This document shows, piece after piece, positions 47,101-59,407 of a stretch of DNA of 64,000 nucleotides. The position numbers and the translations under genes were made by a program. The number at the start of each line of letters is the position of its first letter. The first letter of the stretch is position 1. The stretch is from Armillaria gallica (Eukaryota > Basidiomycota > Agaricomycetes > Agaricales > Physalacriaceae). Below the pieces are notes generated by a model. That model saw nothing but the letters and a program-made list of their open reading frames with translations. It ran no database searches and was not told where the DNA came from. The stretch is from the NCBI GenBank assembly GCA_037576215.1, contig JBANDB010000004.1, positions 2,852,001-2,916,000 on the forward strand, in the 5' to 3' direction.

Positions 47101-48451
47101 AAACTATGTTGACATCATCAGGGATGTCATTAATCTTGTTAGCGCTCATTGGGTTTCTGAAAAATTGGTGCGGTCGGGGGGCATTTATCCTTTGCCTTGT
47201 GTAACTGACTTATTGTTCTGTGGCTAGATTGGCTTCCCATTGAAAACGAAGGAGAATCCATCAGGAGTACTCACAGAACAGGAGTTTTATCAGATGTTGG
47301 CGTTGCTCTTCACATGCGTCTTCATAAATATCGACTCGGAGCACTGGTGGGCGCTCCGCTCCGGTGCGCAGAAGGTCAGCCAGGTCGTGACGGGTTTGAT
47401 TGAACAAGGTATCACCAACGCTGCCACTCAAAACGCAACTGTAAGTATTGATGGTCTCAAAACTCCGTCTTTTGATGATCCTCTCCCTTGTAAATGATAG
47501 AATGCTCTTGTTGGCATCAAGCTCACAAAGCTCAAGGATGCTATCAGGCCACCAGGACTTCAGGATTGTCCTAGCTTCCTTACTCATCTAACGGCATCTG
47601 GTAGATCGACGCGCGACCTTGCCGCTATCGTTACTGGGTTGGCCGTCGGCAGTTCTGTCAACTATGCCCAAGGTGAGTGATCTCAAGTCATTTCTATCAT
47701 GTTTCGACTGAGCAATACACAGCTGTTTCGCATATCGTGGACTTCTACCTGGACGACAACCGTGCTGCAGAGAGAGCTGCGCTCATTGACGTGTGCAAGC
47801 GCAATGATGCAAAGAGTTCGGAATTACTCAAAGGCTACGTCCGCGAGGCCATGCGCCTCAACCCGCAATTCGGTGGACTCTTCCGTTATGTCGTGAAGGA
47901 CGATGTCATTCCCCAAGGACACGGTCTCCCGTCTGTTAACGTACACCCAGGCGATGTCATCTTCGCGAGCTTCAAGAACGCACACCGCAATGTACATTGC
48001 TTTTTTTCTCAGTCCCGAAACCTCCTACTGATTAGATTTCCTTCCCAGCTGGATGACTTCCCAGATCCCTTAAAGGTCGACCCCACTCGCCCACTAGACA
48101 ACTACGAGCTGCAGGGTTGCGGTTTCCATGGCTGTCCCGGCGTCGCTTTCGTACAAGAGGCAGTCCCAGCCATGCTCAAGGTCATTTTCAGCCTGCCTGG
48201 TATCCGACGGGCGCCTGGACAGGCCGGAAGGCTTGCCGGGTTCACTCTCAACCAGTTTGAGGTTCGCGATCGTTCATTCTAGATATCGGCCCGTTGATTG
48301 ATCTCCTCCCTTGCAGACTGATAATAACATGTACATCACATCGACTGGTCAGTGGGGTCCGTGGCCGGGTTCCCTCCAGATTATGGTGCGTACCATAACT
48401 TTCGACTATTGCGATGTCTGACGTGTTGCTTCGCAGTACGACGATGCTTGA
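44183..48451 (+). CDS. Psi-factor-producing oxygenase: fatty acid heme dioxygenase fused to P450-like domain (one apparent frameshift)
   Basis: Many exons with clean GT..AG joins, from MSLRPDLTKTFVV to the terminal QIMYDDA. The dioxygenase half has DGLYDSQAAA, the distal-His string VTHSLFRTDPVDW (His codon 44997), YLDLSPLYGY, and YRWH, which holds the catalytic Tyr and proximal His; intron 45682-45732 splits it between YR and WH. The P450 half has YVREAMRLNPQF and GFHGCPG with the heme Cys codon at 48133. Ppo enzymes turn linoleic acid into 8-hydroperoxide and then diols that act as developmental signals. Near 44806 the frame breaks: PYARSVQ is followed by GKHSLPSTSLPDPGL only if one G is added. 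It is either a true lesion or a sequencing error; everything else is intact. Confidence 0.9.
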
Positions 48452-49175
48452 AAAATGCAGGCTTTGCCGAGTCTTGAAGAAGTCGTTGATATGTTTAGGT
48501 TTTGGCGGTGATTGCGTCGAACTCGACGCGACTATTTCTCAGTACATTTCGTCGGTCGTGATACAAGAATTGAATTCATTACAAGAAGAAATATATTCAC
48601 ATGTCTTCTATATTCCCGTTTCATCCTCAGCTCCGCCAGCACATCAACGATCCAAGTTCCAAGGAGGCGACTACAGCAGCAGCAAAATCAAGGAAGCGAG
48701 GCACAATTTAGTCGCCTCGTTCTCAGTCCAGAGACGGCTGTTGCGAGCTAAACCCCTATGTGTATCAGAAACCACTCTGACCCTAAGTGTTGTTACGTGT
48801 TCAGAACAGCCTCCATCTTTCTGGGGCCATCCTATTGCCTAAGATGCCATAGGGTAAGGCCCGAGCGCTTCGCTGTTCAACACTCCTCAGACTGTCTCAA
48901 ACTCAAAGTGAAGCTCAAGCAACCGCCTCCCTAAACTTAAATTTGAAGGATCGATAGACCTACAATCACTCGAAATCCCATCAGAAGGGCACCCGGCAAC
49001 AATGGAAAGATGATAGGAATCTGGACGAACTTTAAACTGATCGTTGATCAGATGCACAGCCGCATCTCAACCGCACTGGTTGCCATCATGATGTCTGGCT
49101 AGGTAAGTAAGTGTGAAGCGCTAGAAGGCATTCAAAAGGAACCCAAGGGAACAGCACAGCATTGTATCTTCAGTC
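48452..49175. other. Intergenic, nothing recognised
   Basis: Between the Ppo stop and the next plus-strand gene. A 142-codon frame runs out of the last Ppo intron (48414-48842) but has no family and overlaps the Ppo 3' end, so it is not called. Confidence 0.45.
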
Positions 49176-52002
49176 ATGTCTTCTTCACCGACCGAAAATG
49201 CCTCTTACTCGCTCGCGCTCGATCCTGGAGCACCGCGTCGTAAAAAGTCGGCGTGTAGCTGCTGCAAATGGACCGCGATCGTCATCGGACTTCTGATAAT
49301 TTTGTTTGTCTGCATGATAATTCTCAAACTTGGCACCGCATTTGTAGATAAAGTGCGTCATCCTCACAGGGCACTATATCGCAATGGTTCATTGGAGGAG
49401 CAAGCGGTTGTGCAGCCGCTGATTGACAGCGAGCAGCGGTTCGATATTGCTATCTCTGTCTGGTTGCGTGCTCCGAAGGAGGAAGAGGAGAAGTGGAGAA
49501 GACTGTCTCCTACCGTAGACGACGCCGAGGAATATCCGGAAGATGGGACTTTTCGATTTCCTATCGACATCGACAACAAAGTCAAAGGACTCGGAACCAA
49601 GTTTGAAGTTCATCAAGTGGTCGAAAAATCTGACCCAAACTACGACATATACCTCAAAGGCGATAAAAAGCTACTCTACACTCCCCTCTATTCCGATATC
49701 GCCTTCCACGGAGTGAATCTCAAGGAAAAAAATGTATTTGCCGACGTCCATCTCCAAATTCCCACGTCCAGATTGTGCGCCACCACTCTCTGTATGCTCA
49801 GGTCGCACATACTCACTTCTATTATAGCCTGGATAGAAATCTGACAACTTCGGACTTGAGAGGTACCTTCGTACTGATTCCAAGCTCTCAATCGCTCCTG
49901 AAGCACGTAACAAATTTTTCTTCGTGGATGCCCGATGCGGTTTATAACAATCTTCCGCCTGTCCGCACTTGGCCGTAAGCATATATTAATATTATGAATC
50001 ACAAGTTTCGGCTAAAGCAGCGCCTACAACTAGGTTTCCCCTCGGGTCGCCTTTCCATGCTGACAAGACCCTCTCTGACCTCGCTGTCGATTCATTCGGA
50101 ATATCAATTCCCCTTCTCCAGTTCTCTGAGATCCCGAGTCGATGCGGTAACTCTTCTGCCAACATCACTGATCAGGCTTCGTCAACATCGAAGGACACTG
50201 CAACAACGAGTTTCGACTCTGTACAAGCAAAGCCGCTGAAGCAGACGAAAGAAGACACCCCTGCGTATAAAAACCACCCTCACGTCGTGACAAGGTCAAT
50301 TCATGTCCTCTTTGTGGCCAACATCGTTCACTTATCCACTCAAAATTAGGACGAAGCTTCATGTAGTTGATGAGACGCATCTCTTCGACAAGGAAGCCTA
50401 TGACAAGGCCCACCAACGTCTTCGTTCCACATCTGTGTGTTTCCCTTTCGTTGTAGCTAATATATGCTGACCACTCAGATCAGTGCGGACAACATCCTGG
50501 TACATCTGCAAAACCAAGCAGAAAGTTCTGTAAGAAGCTCTCGTTTTCCGAAGGTGGTGTCCTTCGGACATCTCTAGAGCTGGATGTGCCCAATGCGAAT
50601 GGAGATTACGAGAGAATCTGGGCATACGGACCGTTCATGGATACCATACCTGCTTCCACTAGCCCAAAGGCGAGTTACTATCCCAGTTCGCACAGAGCTT
50701 TTTGTTTATTCAACACAGGATATCATTCCGGTCCCGGTCGATAGAGAAAACTGTTCTATTCCAGCGGATAGACTTGTAGATGCCCAAGAAGGTGCAACCT
50801 GCGTGAATTCAAGGTTTTCGTGGCTGACCCCTTGTTTTTAGTACCGGAGCTGATGGACATAACGTGGCGTATTTCGTTCTCTGGACGGTCGCCTGCCAAA
50901 CATCTCTTAAGCACTGTCATTCCCCCTCAACCAGTTGGCGTCAACAACAGTAGAACTGATTTCGAACAGACGGCGGAACAAGGCAATGCTGAATTCATTG
51001 GTTCGTCTTCTACTCGAAGAACTTCATCCTACTTACCTTTGGCATTTCGACAGACGGCCTCCGAGGTGTTAGGTTCGACGATGAATCTCATCCAAGACGA
51101 AGACTCTTCATCGAAGCGATCCTGTAAGCTGATTTACTTTTCAAATGAAGGGTAGAAGGCTGACCAAGAACCAATGTCAGGTTAATTGCCGGCATTTCCG
51201 CACCTATTTTTGAGATATTATATTGGTTCACTCGGGTACACACCGTGGCCATCAGCACCACCGGCGCCCTACTCCAGGCCTCCTCTATAGCTATAGAATC
51301 GTCCCTTGACCTTGCCCTGGAGCCTAAGAATTCCGCCTTCCAGCTTCTCGTCAATGTGGTGGTTTCCTTCCTATTTGGTTTCCAACCGCCTATCCTTATG
51401 ATCAAGATAGCTCTTCGTCTTGAGTTTGATTTTACAAGGAAAAGTATCCGTGGGATGTCATTGCTCGTTCCTGTGATCCGAAGGATGCCAAAAACTCACA
51501 AGGAACGCTCTAGTGAGCGTTTGGATAAGAGAACAAATTGGAAAATGGTCAGTAAATGTTTGATTTACCCTAGCTCGCCCTTACGACAGTCCTTTCCTAG
51601 ATCCTGTGCGTCATGCTAATCATCTACTATGCTGTGAGACCTCTGGAACGCGATGTGATCGAGGCACTCCATCCCCCCATGCCCGAACGAGAGTTTTCCA
51701 AAATTGCTGAATATGTTACTCCCGGCCTACATGCAATCAGCATCACGGCAATAATCCTCCAGATCATGCTAAACCATCGCAGCCAGGTCTTCGCCGGCAA
51801 TTACAAGACTTCGGTGTATCTCAACTTCTTGTTCGGGCTTCTTAGTTTGATGAAGTATGTTCCGGCAGTTGTGGGAAGACCAGAAACGAGACCCAGTCTT
51901 CCCTTGCACAATTGTATTGTGTGGATCGTTGGTATGGTTCAAGCATTCCAGGCATTTATTCTGCCTAATGCACAGATGGAGGAAGACGAAGATAACAAGT
52001 AG
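49176..52002 (+). CDS. Polytopic membrane protein with large extracytoplasmic domain, hypothetical
   Basis: The start MSSSPTENASYSLALD is followed by a basic Cys-rich stretch and one TM helix (AIVIGLLIILFVCMIILKLG), i.e. a type II signal anchor. A domain of over 400 residues then runs through several exons. Well-supported joins include PTSRF/LDRNLTTSD, VRTWP/FPLGSPFHAD, VVTR/TKLHVVDE, NAEFI/DGLRGVRFDDE, EAIL/LIAGISAP and NWKM/ILCVMLIIYY. The C-terminal third has about five TM helices with LFGFQPPILMIKIAL and MLNHRSQVFAGNYKTS between them, and an acidic tail MEEDEDNK. Exons between 50650 and 50860 could not be settled. I recognise no named family. The layout, an anchored lumenal domain followed by a helix bundle, suggests an endomembrane protein. 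Confidence 0.75.
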
Positions 52003-52147
52003 CAGGCTTGTACGGTTCTATACTCTAGACATCAGTCGTCAGTGTAGAGTTGGCTACGGGGCTTAACAACTGCAAGTATAAGATGTAAAGATATGTATAA
52101 TAGTTATAGGATAGTCCTGGAATATTATCCAGAATAACGCTCACATC

Positions 52148-53847
52148 CTAGTTAATAGTAGAGATCACAAATCTGACAAGAAGAGTAGCGCCAGAGTTCT
52201 TTCCGGTCATGTTTAGCATCCTGATGAACCGCCATCCTTGTTGCAACTGGTTCAAGCGCGCACAGAAAACAACGATCTTGTCGTCCTTGCCAAATTCATC
52301 TTGCTTGATGCAGAGTCTGAAACAGTTTGAGCATCTTGAAGCAGGATGGAGATAACCGAGGAGACGTACCTCACAAATGCGAGCTCATCGACGTCAAACT
52401 CCCATTCGAACATCTGGTTCCACATGATATCGGCGCCTTGGCCTAGCACATCTTCAGCTTTAACGGACTTGGACTTCCACTTCTTGTCCCCGTTGTGGTG
52501 GAGCAACTGCGCGTTGACATACGCCTTGTATTCTTTTCCTTCACGATCGTTCGGAGGGGGCAACGAGCTAACACCCACGATTTCGCCGACAAGCTTGACT
52601 TTGCCGTCTTGCGGGCATTCCATGTCGCCAGGTTTTTGGACCCAACCGCCGGTTCCTGCGAACATTCCTTCGTTGATCTGCATGCTCTTGTCGTAATGCT
52701 GCCAATTGAGAGAGGCGACGTGTGTGCCGTTACGCCAGCACTTGAGAACGTCCATGTTGGCTGAGGTGATGCGGGTGCCTTTGGGGAAAACCCGACGGAG
52801 ATGGTGAAGTCCATGATTAACAAGAGTCGAGAGAGAGTGGGGAAGAAGGCTTGAGATGGAAGATTCGGAAACATTGATGAGAATATGACGCGGATCGGCG
52901 AGCCGCTCGTGTTGCCAGCCAGATTTGGGCTTCATGCTTCGGGCGTAGTGGCCAAGGAACGCGAGTTCTGGGGATATTTTCGTGCAGTCATCAGAGATAC
53001 CTAGACCTTCGTCGGAGGATAAATCAGACGAAGAAGAGGACGATGAGGAGTCGCCGCTGGATGGAGGAGGGTAGTATTCTACCATCAGGAGGATTCGTCC
53101 ACGGATGTCTCTAGGAGTGACTGTGTCATCTTCAATACCTTCGAGCTTCTTGTCGACAAGTTTGTCGCCCCAGGCGCCTTTCATAACACGGACAAGTTCT
53201 TCCTGACCTTGGATGTTGACATGGCATTCCAGACTGACAAGTACAGGCCAGTCCCCTGGTTGGACGGCATCTCCGATAGCAACGCAGACACTTTGGAATG
53301 ATACAGACTTGCTAAATGTATGGCCGTGGGTGACAATTAACCCGTTCGTGCTAGGCCAGACGTCGATTTCCACACAACGTCCGTTCCGAGACAGGACGTG
53401 GGTATAGGAAGCAGGAGAAGAGCGACCCACTAGCTGACGGGATAGCAAGTACGTGTTGTGAGAAGATCTAGAAACTTTTTTAAGTAAAAGACTAAAGAAA
53501 ATGTCTTATCGGCTTATGAAGCCTCACTTACGAGATAAAGTAATGAGTAAGAGGCAAAGAATCATCAACCAGCGGAGGTTTTATGATAGGAATTCGTAAA
53601 ACATCCATTGTATACTGTCGGGTCCGGCATCAGCAACGTGTCCGGATATCGCATAATGGCTCACCTCTCCTTGATCTTGCAAGAATTGCTGAATTCCAGG
53701 ACTTACACGGACCGCAGTATTCTGAGGGTGAACGTTGTGATTGGAATCCACGCGAAACACATGTTCAATTTGCAGACGCCATTCTTCATCTGTCGGCTCC
53801 CCCATCGTAGTAATTTGGTAGGAATATGGAGAAGGATATCGACCCAT
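52148..53847 (-). CDS. Phosphoinositide-specific phospholipase C, 5'-truncated and frameshifted
   Basis: Exons read as 53582-53847, 53532-53581, 52370-53467, 52148-52316. The order is an EF-hand-like remnant ([18 protein letters not shown]), the X domain with catalytic His in [11 protein letters not shown] and second His in [10 protein letters not shown], a Ser/Asp-rich linker, the Y domain ([41 protein letters not shown]) and a C2 domain ending [15 protein letters not shown] and C2 look complete. Two defects: the frame changes between YEFLS and [14 protein letters not shown] (about 53580), and the PH/EF N-terminus is missing, because a divergent gene starts 96 bases upstream. PLC splits PIP2 to IP3 and diacylglycerol. 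This copy is probably a truncated paralogue; gene or pseudogene is open. Confidence 0.78.
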
Positions 53848-53942
53848 AAATGGAAATACCCCACAGCCTGAATCATGTGACGTAATGCTGTGTCAGCAGA
53901 CCTCGTTAACGTCGGCAGCTTCTTCCTTGTCATTGAACCACC

Positions 53943-55231
53943 ATGGCGGACACAAAAGTATAGTCATTTTCTAGTGATATTTCTATTGCTCAATACTCTT
54001 TGCAGGGACCGACTGCTGCAACGAACAAAGTAGCAATGTCTCGTGCTCTCGGCGCTGCATTCCTGAACCACCAGGTCGAACAGCTCGAGAAGACAGTCAT
54101 TTCGAACGGACCTGCCTCAGGCAACTGGCGGGACAGGAAGCAAACATTGGCGACTCCGCCGCACAAGCGTGGTGCAAACTCTCCCAATGGTAAGACCAAC
54201 AATCGGAGGAGAGGCGGTGACATTTCGACACCAAAGGAGAGAGACGCCGGACCTCGTGGTGGCAGGAACTTAGACTCTGTGCCACCGAAAAGGCGCTTTG
54301 CAGGGGATGAGAAGCATGAGAAGGAAGCCGACGTTGTCATCGTCGATGCTAGCGTTCTGGTCCATGCACTGGACAACTTGAAGAAGTGGTGTAGGAACGG
54401 CAGGGAGGAGGTCGTCATTGTACCCCTTGAAGGTGCGTTTACTGTCCTTTATTATTTCTTGTGGTTAATACTCTGCCAGCCCTGAATACTCTTGACCTTC
54501 TGAAGAAAGGGTCTACTGCGCTTGCTCAGCGAGCCAGAGCTGCATCCAGAATACTCGAGGCACAAGTCGGCACCAACCCTCGCATTCGAGTTCAACAAGA
54601 TGATGCATTTGTACCTTGGGATAAGATTTCCTTCAAGGATGGTACACTCTCCGAAGACTCGGCTATAGAGCACAGCCCCCATGTTTCTCCGGAATGGGTC
54701 CGTCGAACGATTTGCAGTGCTCGTTGGGAAGTCGAGCATGCTCAGAAGACTATTTTGTCCCCGAAACCGACCGATCCGAAGGTTATTGTTGCCGTCTGCA
54801 CTACGTCCCGCAGCCTCTCGCCTCAATTAATGCCTGTGAAGCTCTCCGAGTCACCTACCGAGTCGGCTCTCACACCCGTTCCACTTCCAGCACCTACTCA
54901 ACACGGCTACAACAAACATGAGCCGCGGTCTAGTGGGTCCCTCGTGGCTCACTGGGCTGCACGCGCGGGTCTTCAAGTCATTGATGTCAAGCCTACGGCC
55001 GCTCCTGCACCGAGTGGGAATGCTCGCAGCTCTTCCGAGGAGGAACGTCCGAAGAGGATTGCTGTGAATAAAGGCCGTCGGGGCCCGGCCAACGGTGGCG
55101 CCATTGATTCTTCGAAAGGTGGAATGGTTGAGCGATCACCTGCCGTTTTGGCCATGATGGAAATGGTTTCTCAGCCCAGCAAAGTTGTGAGGGTACTCGC
55201 CAGAGGAGAGAAGTTAGAACCCGACCCGTAG
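53943..55231 (+). CDS. PIN-domain protein
   Basis: Exons 53943-53957, 54006-54432 and 54480-55231 encode 397 aa. After about 110 disordered, basic residues comes VVIVDASVLVHALDNLKKW, with the first acidic residue of a PIN nuclease fold, then VVIVPLEALNTLDLLKKGS with the second, and AQRARAASRILEAQ. The C-terminal half is Ser/Pro-rich with a final short helical stretch. The pattern resembles the PIN domains of Nmd4/SMG5-6-type proteins used in mRNA decay; whether all catalytic Asp residues are present was not established. It is divergently arranged with the truncated PLC and shares a promoter region of under 100 bases. Confidence 0.78.
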
Positions 55232-56011
55232 TAGTATACAGCGGAAATCATTCCCATTGGCGGAACTGGCTTACAGCATTTCCTTGGTCTGGTAAGACAG
55301 CAGTTACACCCACTCTTTATCCGGTACTGACGAGTGCTCTTACTAGCTGAGATTGATTATAGCAGTGTCTATCTTCCCTGTTCTTTTGCCCTCAAGGTTA
55401 TGGCGTCGCTCGCATACGATACATGCAACCGGAGCACCTTTCTCGGATCTCTGGTCGGGCCGTTTTCTCCATTGGAATTTGGTCTCATCGGAACGGAGGA
55501 CCCACCACAAATGGATGATTTAGCCAGCGGTACATACCTCTCTGCTCTGAATGAGTTTGCGGATTGAACTCGATTCATATCGGGATGGTTTTCTGGCGGA
55601 CTGTGAATATGACTCTCCCACTAGTTACCTCCCCAATATTTCCTTTTTTCTTTTCTCTTCATCGTTTTCCATTTATGCCAATTTTTTGTTTCCCTTCGAG
55701 GTACCAGATCTTTACAGTCTATCTTGTATGCATACGAATATTGATTTTATGAGCAGTGACGATACCTCGTTTCGAAAAGTTACTCTTTGTTTCTTGGGAT
55801 ACTGCGGTGGAAGATTCTGGTGCGTATTTGGTCCTTACAAAATATTTTGAAATTTGATCCCTTTGTCCAGGAAGCGCATCACGTAAACAATGTTTGTACA
55901 GCAACCACAAAGGAATACGTTTCTGGATAATCAAAACAAGATCAGACGTATTTAAACCTTGAACGTGCCAGTGACTGCTACTTTGTCTTCTCACCTCATT
56001 CAGCTCTCAAG
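55232..56011. other. Intergenic: 3' UTR and promoter
   Basis: Pyrimidine-rich 3' flank of the PIN gene. TATTTAAA at about 55949-55956 lies some 60 bases ahead of the next ATG and is a reasonable TATA box. No gene is called. Confidence 0.45.
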
Positions 56012-56801
56012 ATGTCCTTACCTTTCAACATCACTCTCATGAATTCTTCTCAACCCATCACGATTACCCTCGCTACCACCCCAGAGACTCAGATGCCTCC
56101 TCCCGAATTCGTTGACGTCCCTGCAGACCGTCCTGACATGCCAGGCGGGGGCACCATTCTTAGATATAAAGATCTTGACGGTGTCGTTTACGACGAAACC
56201 TTCAATCCTAAAGATCCCGCTGCCTACTATAACAAATGGGCACCCACGGTCTTCGCCTCTTTGTACGGTGGTGTCGACATCGGACCCACCGACTACGAAA
56301 GTCAAATGAAGAGACTTTCCGATGTCAAAGTATCTTGGGTATGTCACATTCTCTTTGTCGCCTGGGGGATCCACGCTAAGTGCCACTCAGGAACCACCCA
56401 AGTCGACGAATAATGTCTCCTCCCGTACATTCCCCTTCACCGATAGTCTTTGGATTCGCGTGTGGGATTCCAATGTGTTTCGCCTGCCCGGAGAACCTAT
56501 GAAAGCCTTCGGATTGGATTTCGTTGATGAGAAAGGCGTACCTCAGGCGGTTGGTAAAAAGGTCACTATCATCATTGGTCCGAGGACACCTGGGGGTCCC
56601 GAGAAAGAAGGAAATACCGCTTTCTCTATGGATGATATGGGAGTCGAAGATCCTTTGCATTCTACCAATATGACGCCTTGGCGATATGGGATCGCGCCGG
56701 GCTGCGAATACAGGTTTGTGCATGAAGGGGGGAAAGAGAAAACGTACTCGTTCCCTGCGACCTTGTTGGAGGATGCAGAGCCCCAATCCTCTACTGCCTA
56801 A
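56012..56801 (+). CDS. Hypothetical protein, 245 aa, two exons
   Basis: Exons 56012-56338 and 56391-56801 (52-bp intron, phase 0). It starts MSLPFNITLMNSSQPITITL and is well mixed, with no signal peptide or TM segment. Motif-like strings include GGGTILRYKDLDGVVYDE, FTDSLWIRVWDSNVFRLPGE and the C-terminal GIAPGCEYRFVHEGGKEKTY. The beta-rich look suggests a compact soluble domain. I recognise no family. The codon regularity and good splice sites make it a confident gene of unknown role. Confidence 0.7.
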
Positions 56802-57076
56802 AAGTATGTTTCCTTTACACACATGCTTTCCGTTCCCGGTTCTAATATCAGATATTAGCCTGAATATTCTCCTGAAGTCGCAAATCGAACGCGCTGTTAT
56901 GTAACAACAAAGTATCTGTACCAATATTTCTTGATCGCTCTCCGTGGGATAAGCTACCCGCTCAAGCATTAATTGAAGTAGTTACGGTGGCTTGACTCGG
57001 GGACCTCCGTGCTGACTTGTTTTCAATTGCATAAGAAAGACGTCACCGATCACTGCACTCCTTTCCTTGGTCAACC
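56802..57076. other. Short intergenic region
   Basis: 3' UTR of the 245-aa gene and promoter of the next plus-strand gene; nothing else is seen. Confidence 0.4.
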
Positions 57077-58641
57077 ATGCAACAGAAAAGGGGCCACGAC
57101 GATGAATCTACAATTCCTATCGCAAAACGTTTGAAACTTGCCGAACTTCGTCTTCGGAAATACAAAGCTCTTCTCAAGAAGGTCCAAGTTGTGAGACTTA
57201 TACTGGATGCACCAACGGACGACGACCCGGTCCAGGAAGTAAATCAATGTACATTTCTCTGAGCTCTTTAACTGGACATTGCGTAGGAACAAACCTCCTT
57301 CGCGTTTTCGGAAGTATCACGAATGGTCTTAAAGGATCGCTTAGGCTTTCGATTTTCCCAGCGCGATTGGACTCCACAGGGAATGTGGTTGACCGTGACG
57401 ACATCCAAGTATCAGACGGACGGTCTCGAGTCATTGTTCCGTGAACTCGAAAATGTTTGTGCGTCTTCCGAGTTCCAGGTCAGTGTCCTTGTCTCAAGTA
57501 TCGACAAGAAGCTTACCTTGTCAAGGTCGCAGCAGCATACCGCCTGGTCACTACCACCTTTCTCTCCTTCGTCGTCGCATCCATCAAAGAAAAACGCGAG
57601 ATCCAAATCAAGGCTGCTATCAAGGCCAGAATCGAATCAACCCCAGATTTCGATGTAAAATCACTGATGTCACTGGGTCGCCGTACACAGTGTCCGCAAA
57701 TGCTCTCAGGTTTCTTCGAGTCACGGGGGAAAGCTGGCATGCCCTCTACGCTCTCGGAGCTCAGTGTCGACGACAAAGTGGAGTTCATCTGGTGGAACAA
57801 CGACCGCGTAACACCAAGCGGACTTCTGGACCTTGATGGTGTCAAGGATTCTTGTCATATTCGTCTTGTACCAGGCATCATTATCGACCCTGATTCAGAC
57901 GAATCTGGTGCCTCTTTTCGCGACCAGAACGGCGGGAAGATCACGCTGTTCGGGGTCGTGGATTATGGAATGTTCGTATACAAAACGCTGGACGAGGGTT
58001 TGTGGTTTATTTGTATGCAAGCTATACTTTTGTTGATACTTTTCGCATTCAGTAAATATCCGGGATGCTGGATGCTACCATCATCATACACAGCTGTCCC
58101 GGGCTGAATCCCTGGAGTCTCGGCTCATTTTTGTCGAAACCGCAATTGATGAAGACGGATGTCGACGAGACTTGCGTGACGACCCGCTGGCAGAAGCATC
58201 GGCTCAAGCACTTGCTTTGAGTACTCGGTTCAAGTGAGTGAGTGAGTGAAACCATCAGACTAACTCTACCATCTGTTTAAGGTTGCCGAACGTTCGTTTC
58301 ATCGTGACGAATTCTGAGGATTGGGTTATAGCTCATCTGCACAATCCTCTTGATGGTAGAGCACCTGAGGTCGCATCATATTGCTGGGGAACAAAGGGAA
58401 ACCCATACAAGCTGCGTTATGGATCTCCGCTGTCCCGAGACAAAGCAATGGACTTCTGGAGAACAGATGCACGGGACATCTATGTGATGTTGATGGAATG
58501 GGTACGTTCTAATCACTACGTGACAATCATGAACATTCTTCATGTAAACCTACCTAGTTCTCGCCGGAGAACATGTCGGCTATCCCAAGCCCACCGCCGT
58601 TGAGCAAGGGGCATGGCCACTCAACAAGTTCCAAAACCTGA
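57077..58641 (+). CDS. Uncharacterised protein with PD-(D/E)XK-like features
   Basis: Six exons, 436 aa: 57077-57238, 57287-57478, 57526-57997, 58053-58233, 58282-58501, 58558-58641. A basic N-terminus with a short helix (KRLKLAELRLRKYKALLKK) leads to REIQIKAAIKARIESTPDFD and a middle beta region. The segment FGVVDYGMFVYKT .. LIFVETAIDEDG .. AEASAQALALSTRF .. NVRFIVTNSEDWVIAHLHN has the order of a restriction-endonuclease-like core as seen in basidiomycete kinase-associated proteins: Asp, Glu-x-Lys, then Gln and a final beta strand. Here the Lys position is Ala (ETA), so activity is doubtful. This fold assignment is my inference. A relic of the same gene lies at 11.9-12.95 kb. Confidence 0.72.
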
Positions 58642-59288
58642 TTGGAGTCAGCTGGAGCTATGATTATGTGCTGAAGGATCTGGCCGGTCAGCTCCACCCA
58701 TATTCAATTCTGTAGACATTTGTCATCTCTGGGCTTCGTCTCCTGTATAAGTATCTCGAAGTTGTTCTCTTATGTATATTACTTGGATTTCTCGCTCAGC
58801 TTTACAAGGCATAGCCCAAAACGAAGGTATATACCGTATTTCTGGGATACAGGTATCTTAACGTTGAAGCGCGATATAATCATTAGTCTGGCTCTCCTTG
58901 AAGCGAATGAGAGGCCTTGAAAACAACGACTAGAAAGAAAGCGCGCGCCTTGTGACAGAGGTGGACGCAACGTTCAATTCCTGTGCATTGATTCAAGAGG
59001 TGAGTCACTGACGAGATGAGATGCCCTGCTTTGACATCGTACTACACTGCTCGACAGACGTGCTGGTGGACCCACGATGACTGGCTCATCTTCCACGGAA
59101 ACTTCAAGTTTACTGATGGTTCTTCCTTCCCAATGGATGACTCAGCTGATAAACGAGACATGTTCAGTGTAGGCAGTATCGTGGTCGGATTGAGCTTTAG
59201 GGTCGCTCGTTGCAATTTTGTCGTTGTCGTCGTCGTGATTGCTCGTAACAAGCTCATAAATTTCGGAAAGGCTAAAGGCTGAAGCCGC
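58642..59288. other. Intergenic, nothing recognised
   Basis: Spacer before the fifth NTPase copy. An 88-codon frame (59016-59282) is open but unsupported. A (GTC)n-like stretch lies near 59218-59240. Confidence 0.4.
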
Positions 59289-59318
59289 TCGGGAAAGTTC
59301 GGTCCGGTATCCGCCCGG
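59289..59318 (+). repeat. Dispersed 30-bp motif upstream of NTPase copy E
   Basis: GGGAAAGTTCGGTCCGGTAT then CCGCCCGGT, matching the units at 17882 and 41158 with a few changes. It lies about 90 bases before the start codon of copy E. Confidence 0.75.
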
Positions 59319-59407
59319 TTATGATCTCGGCTAGTCTCGTAAACCTTACATGGTGTCTCATCGACACGAGCATCCTATCTCTTCCCCTCGTGACTACTCC
59401 GACCGGC

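Noticed and set aside
48414..48842. 142-codon frame behind the Ppo gene
   Set aside because: Begins in the last Ppo intron and shows no family or splicing.
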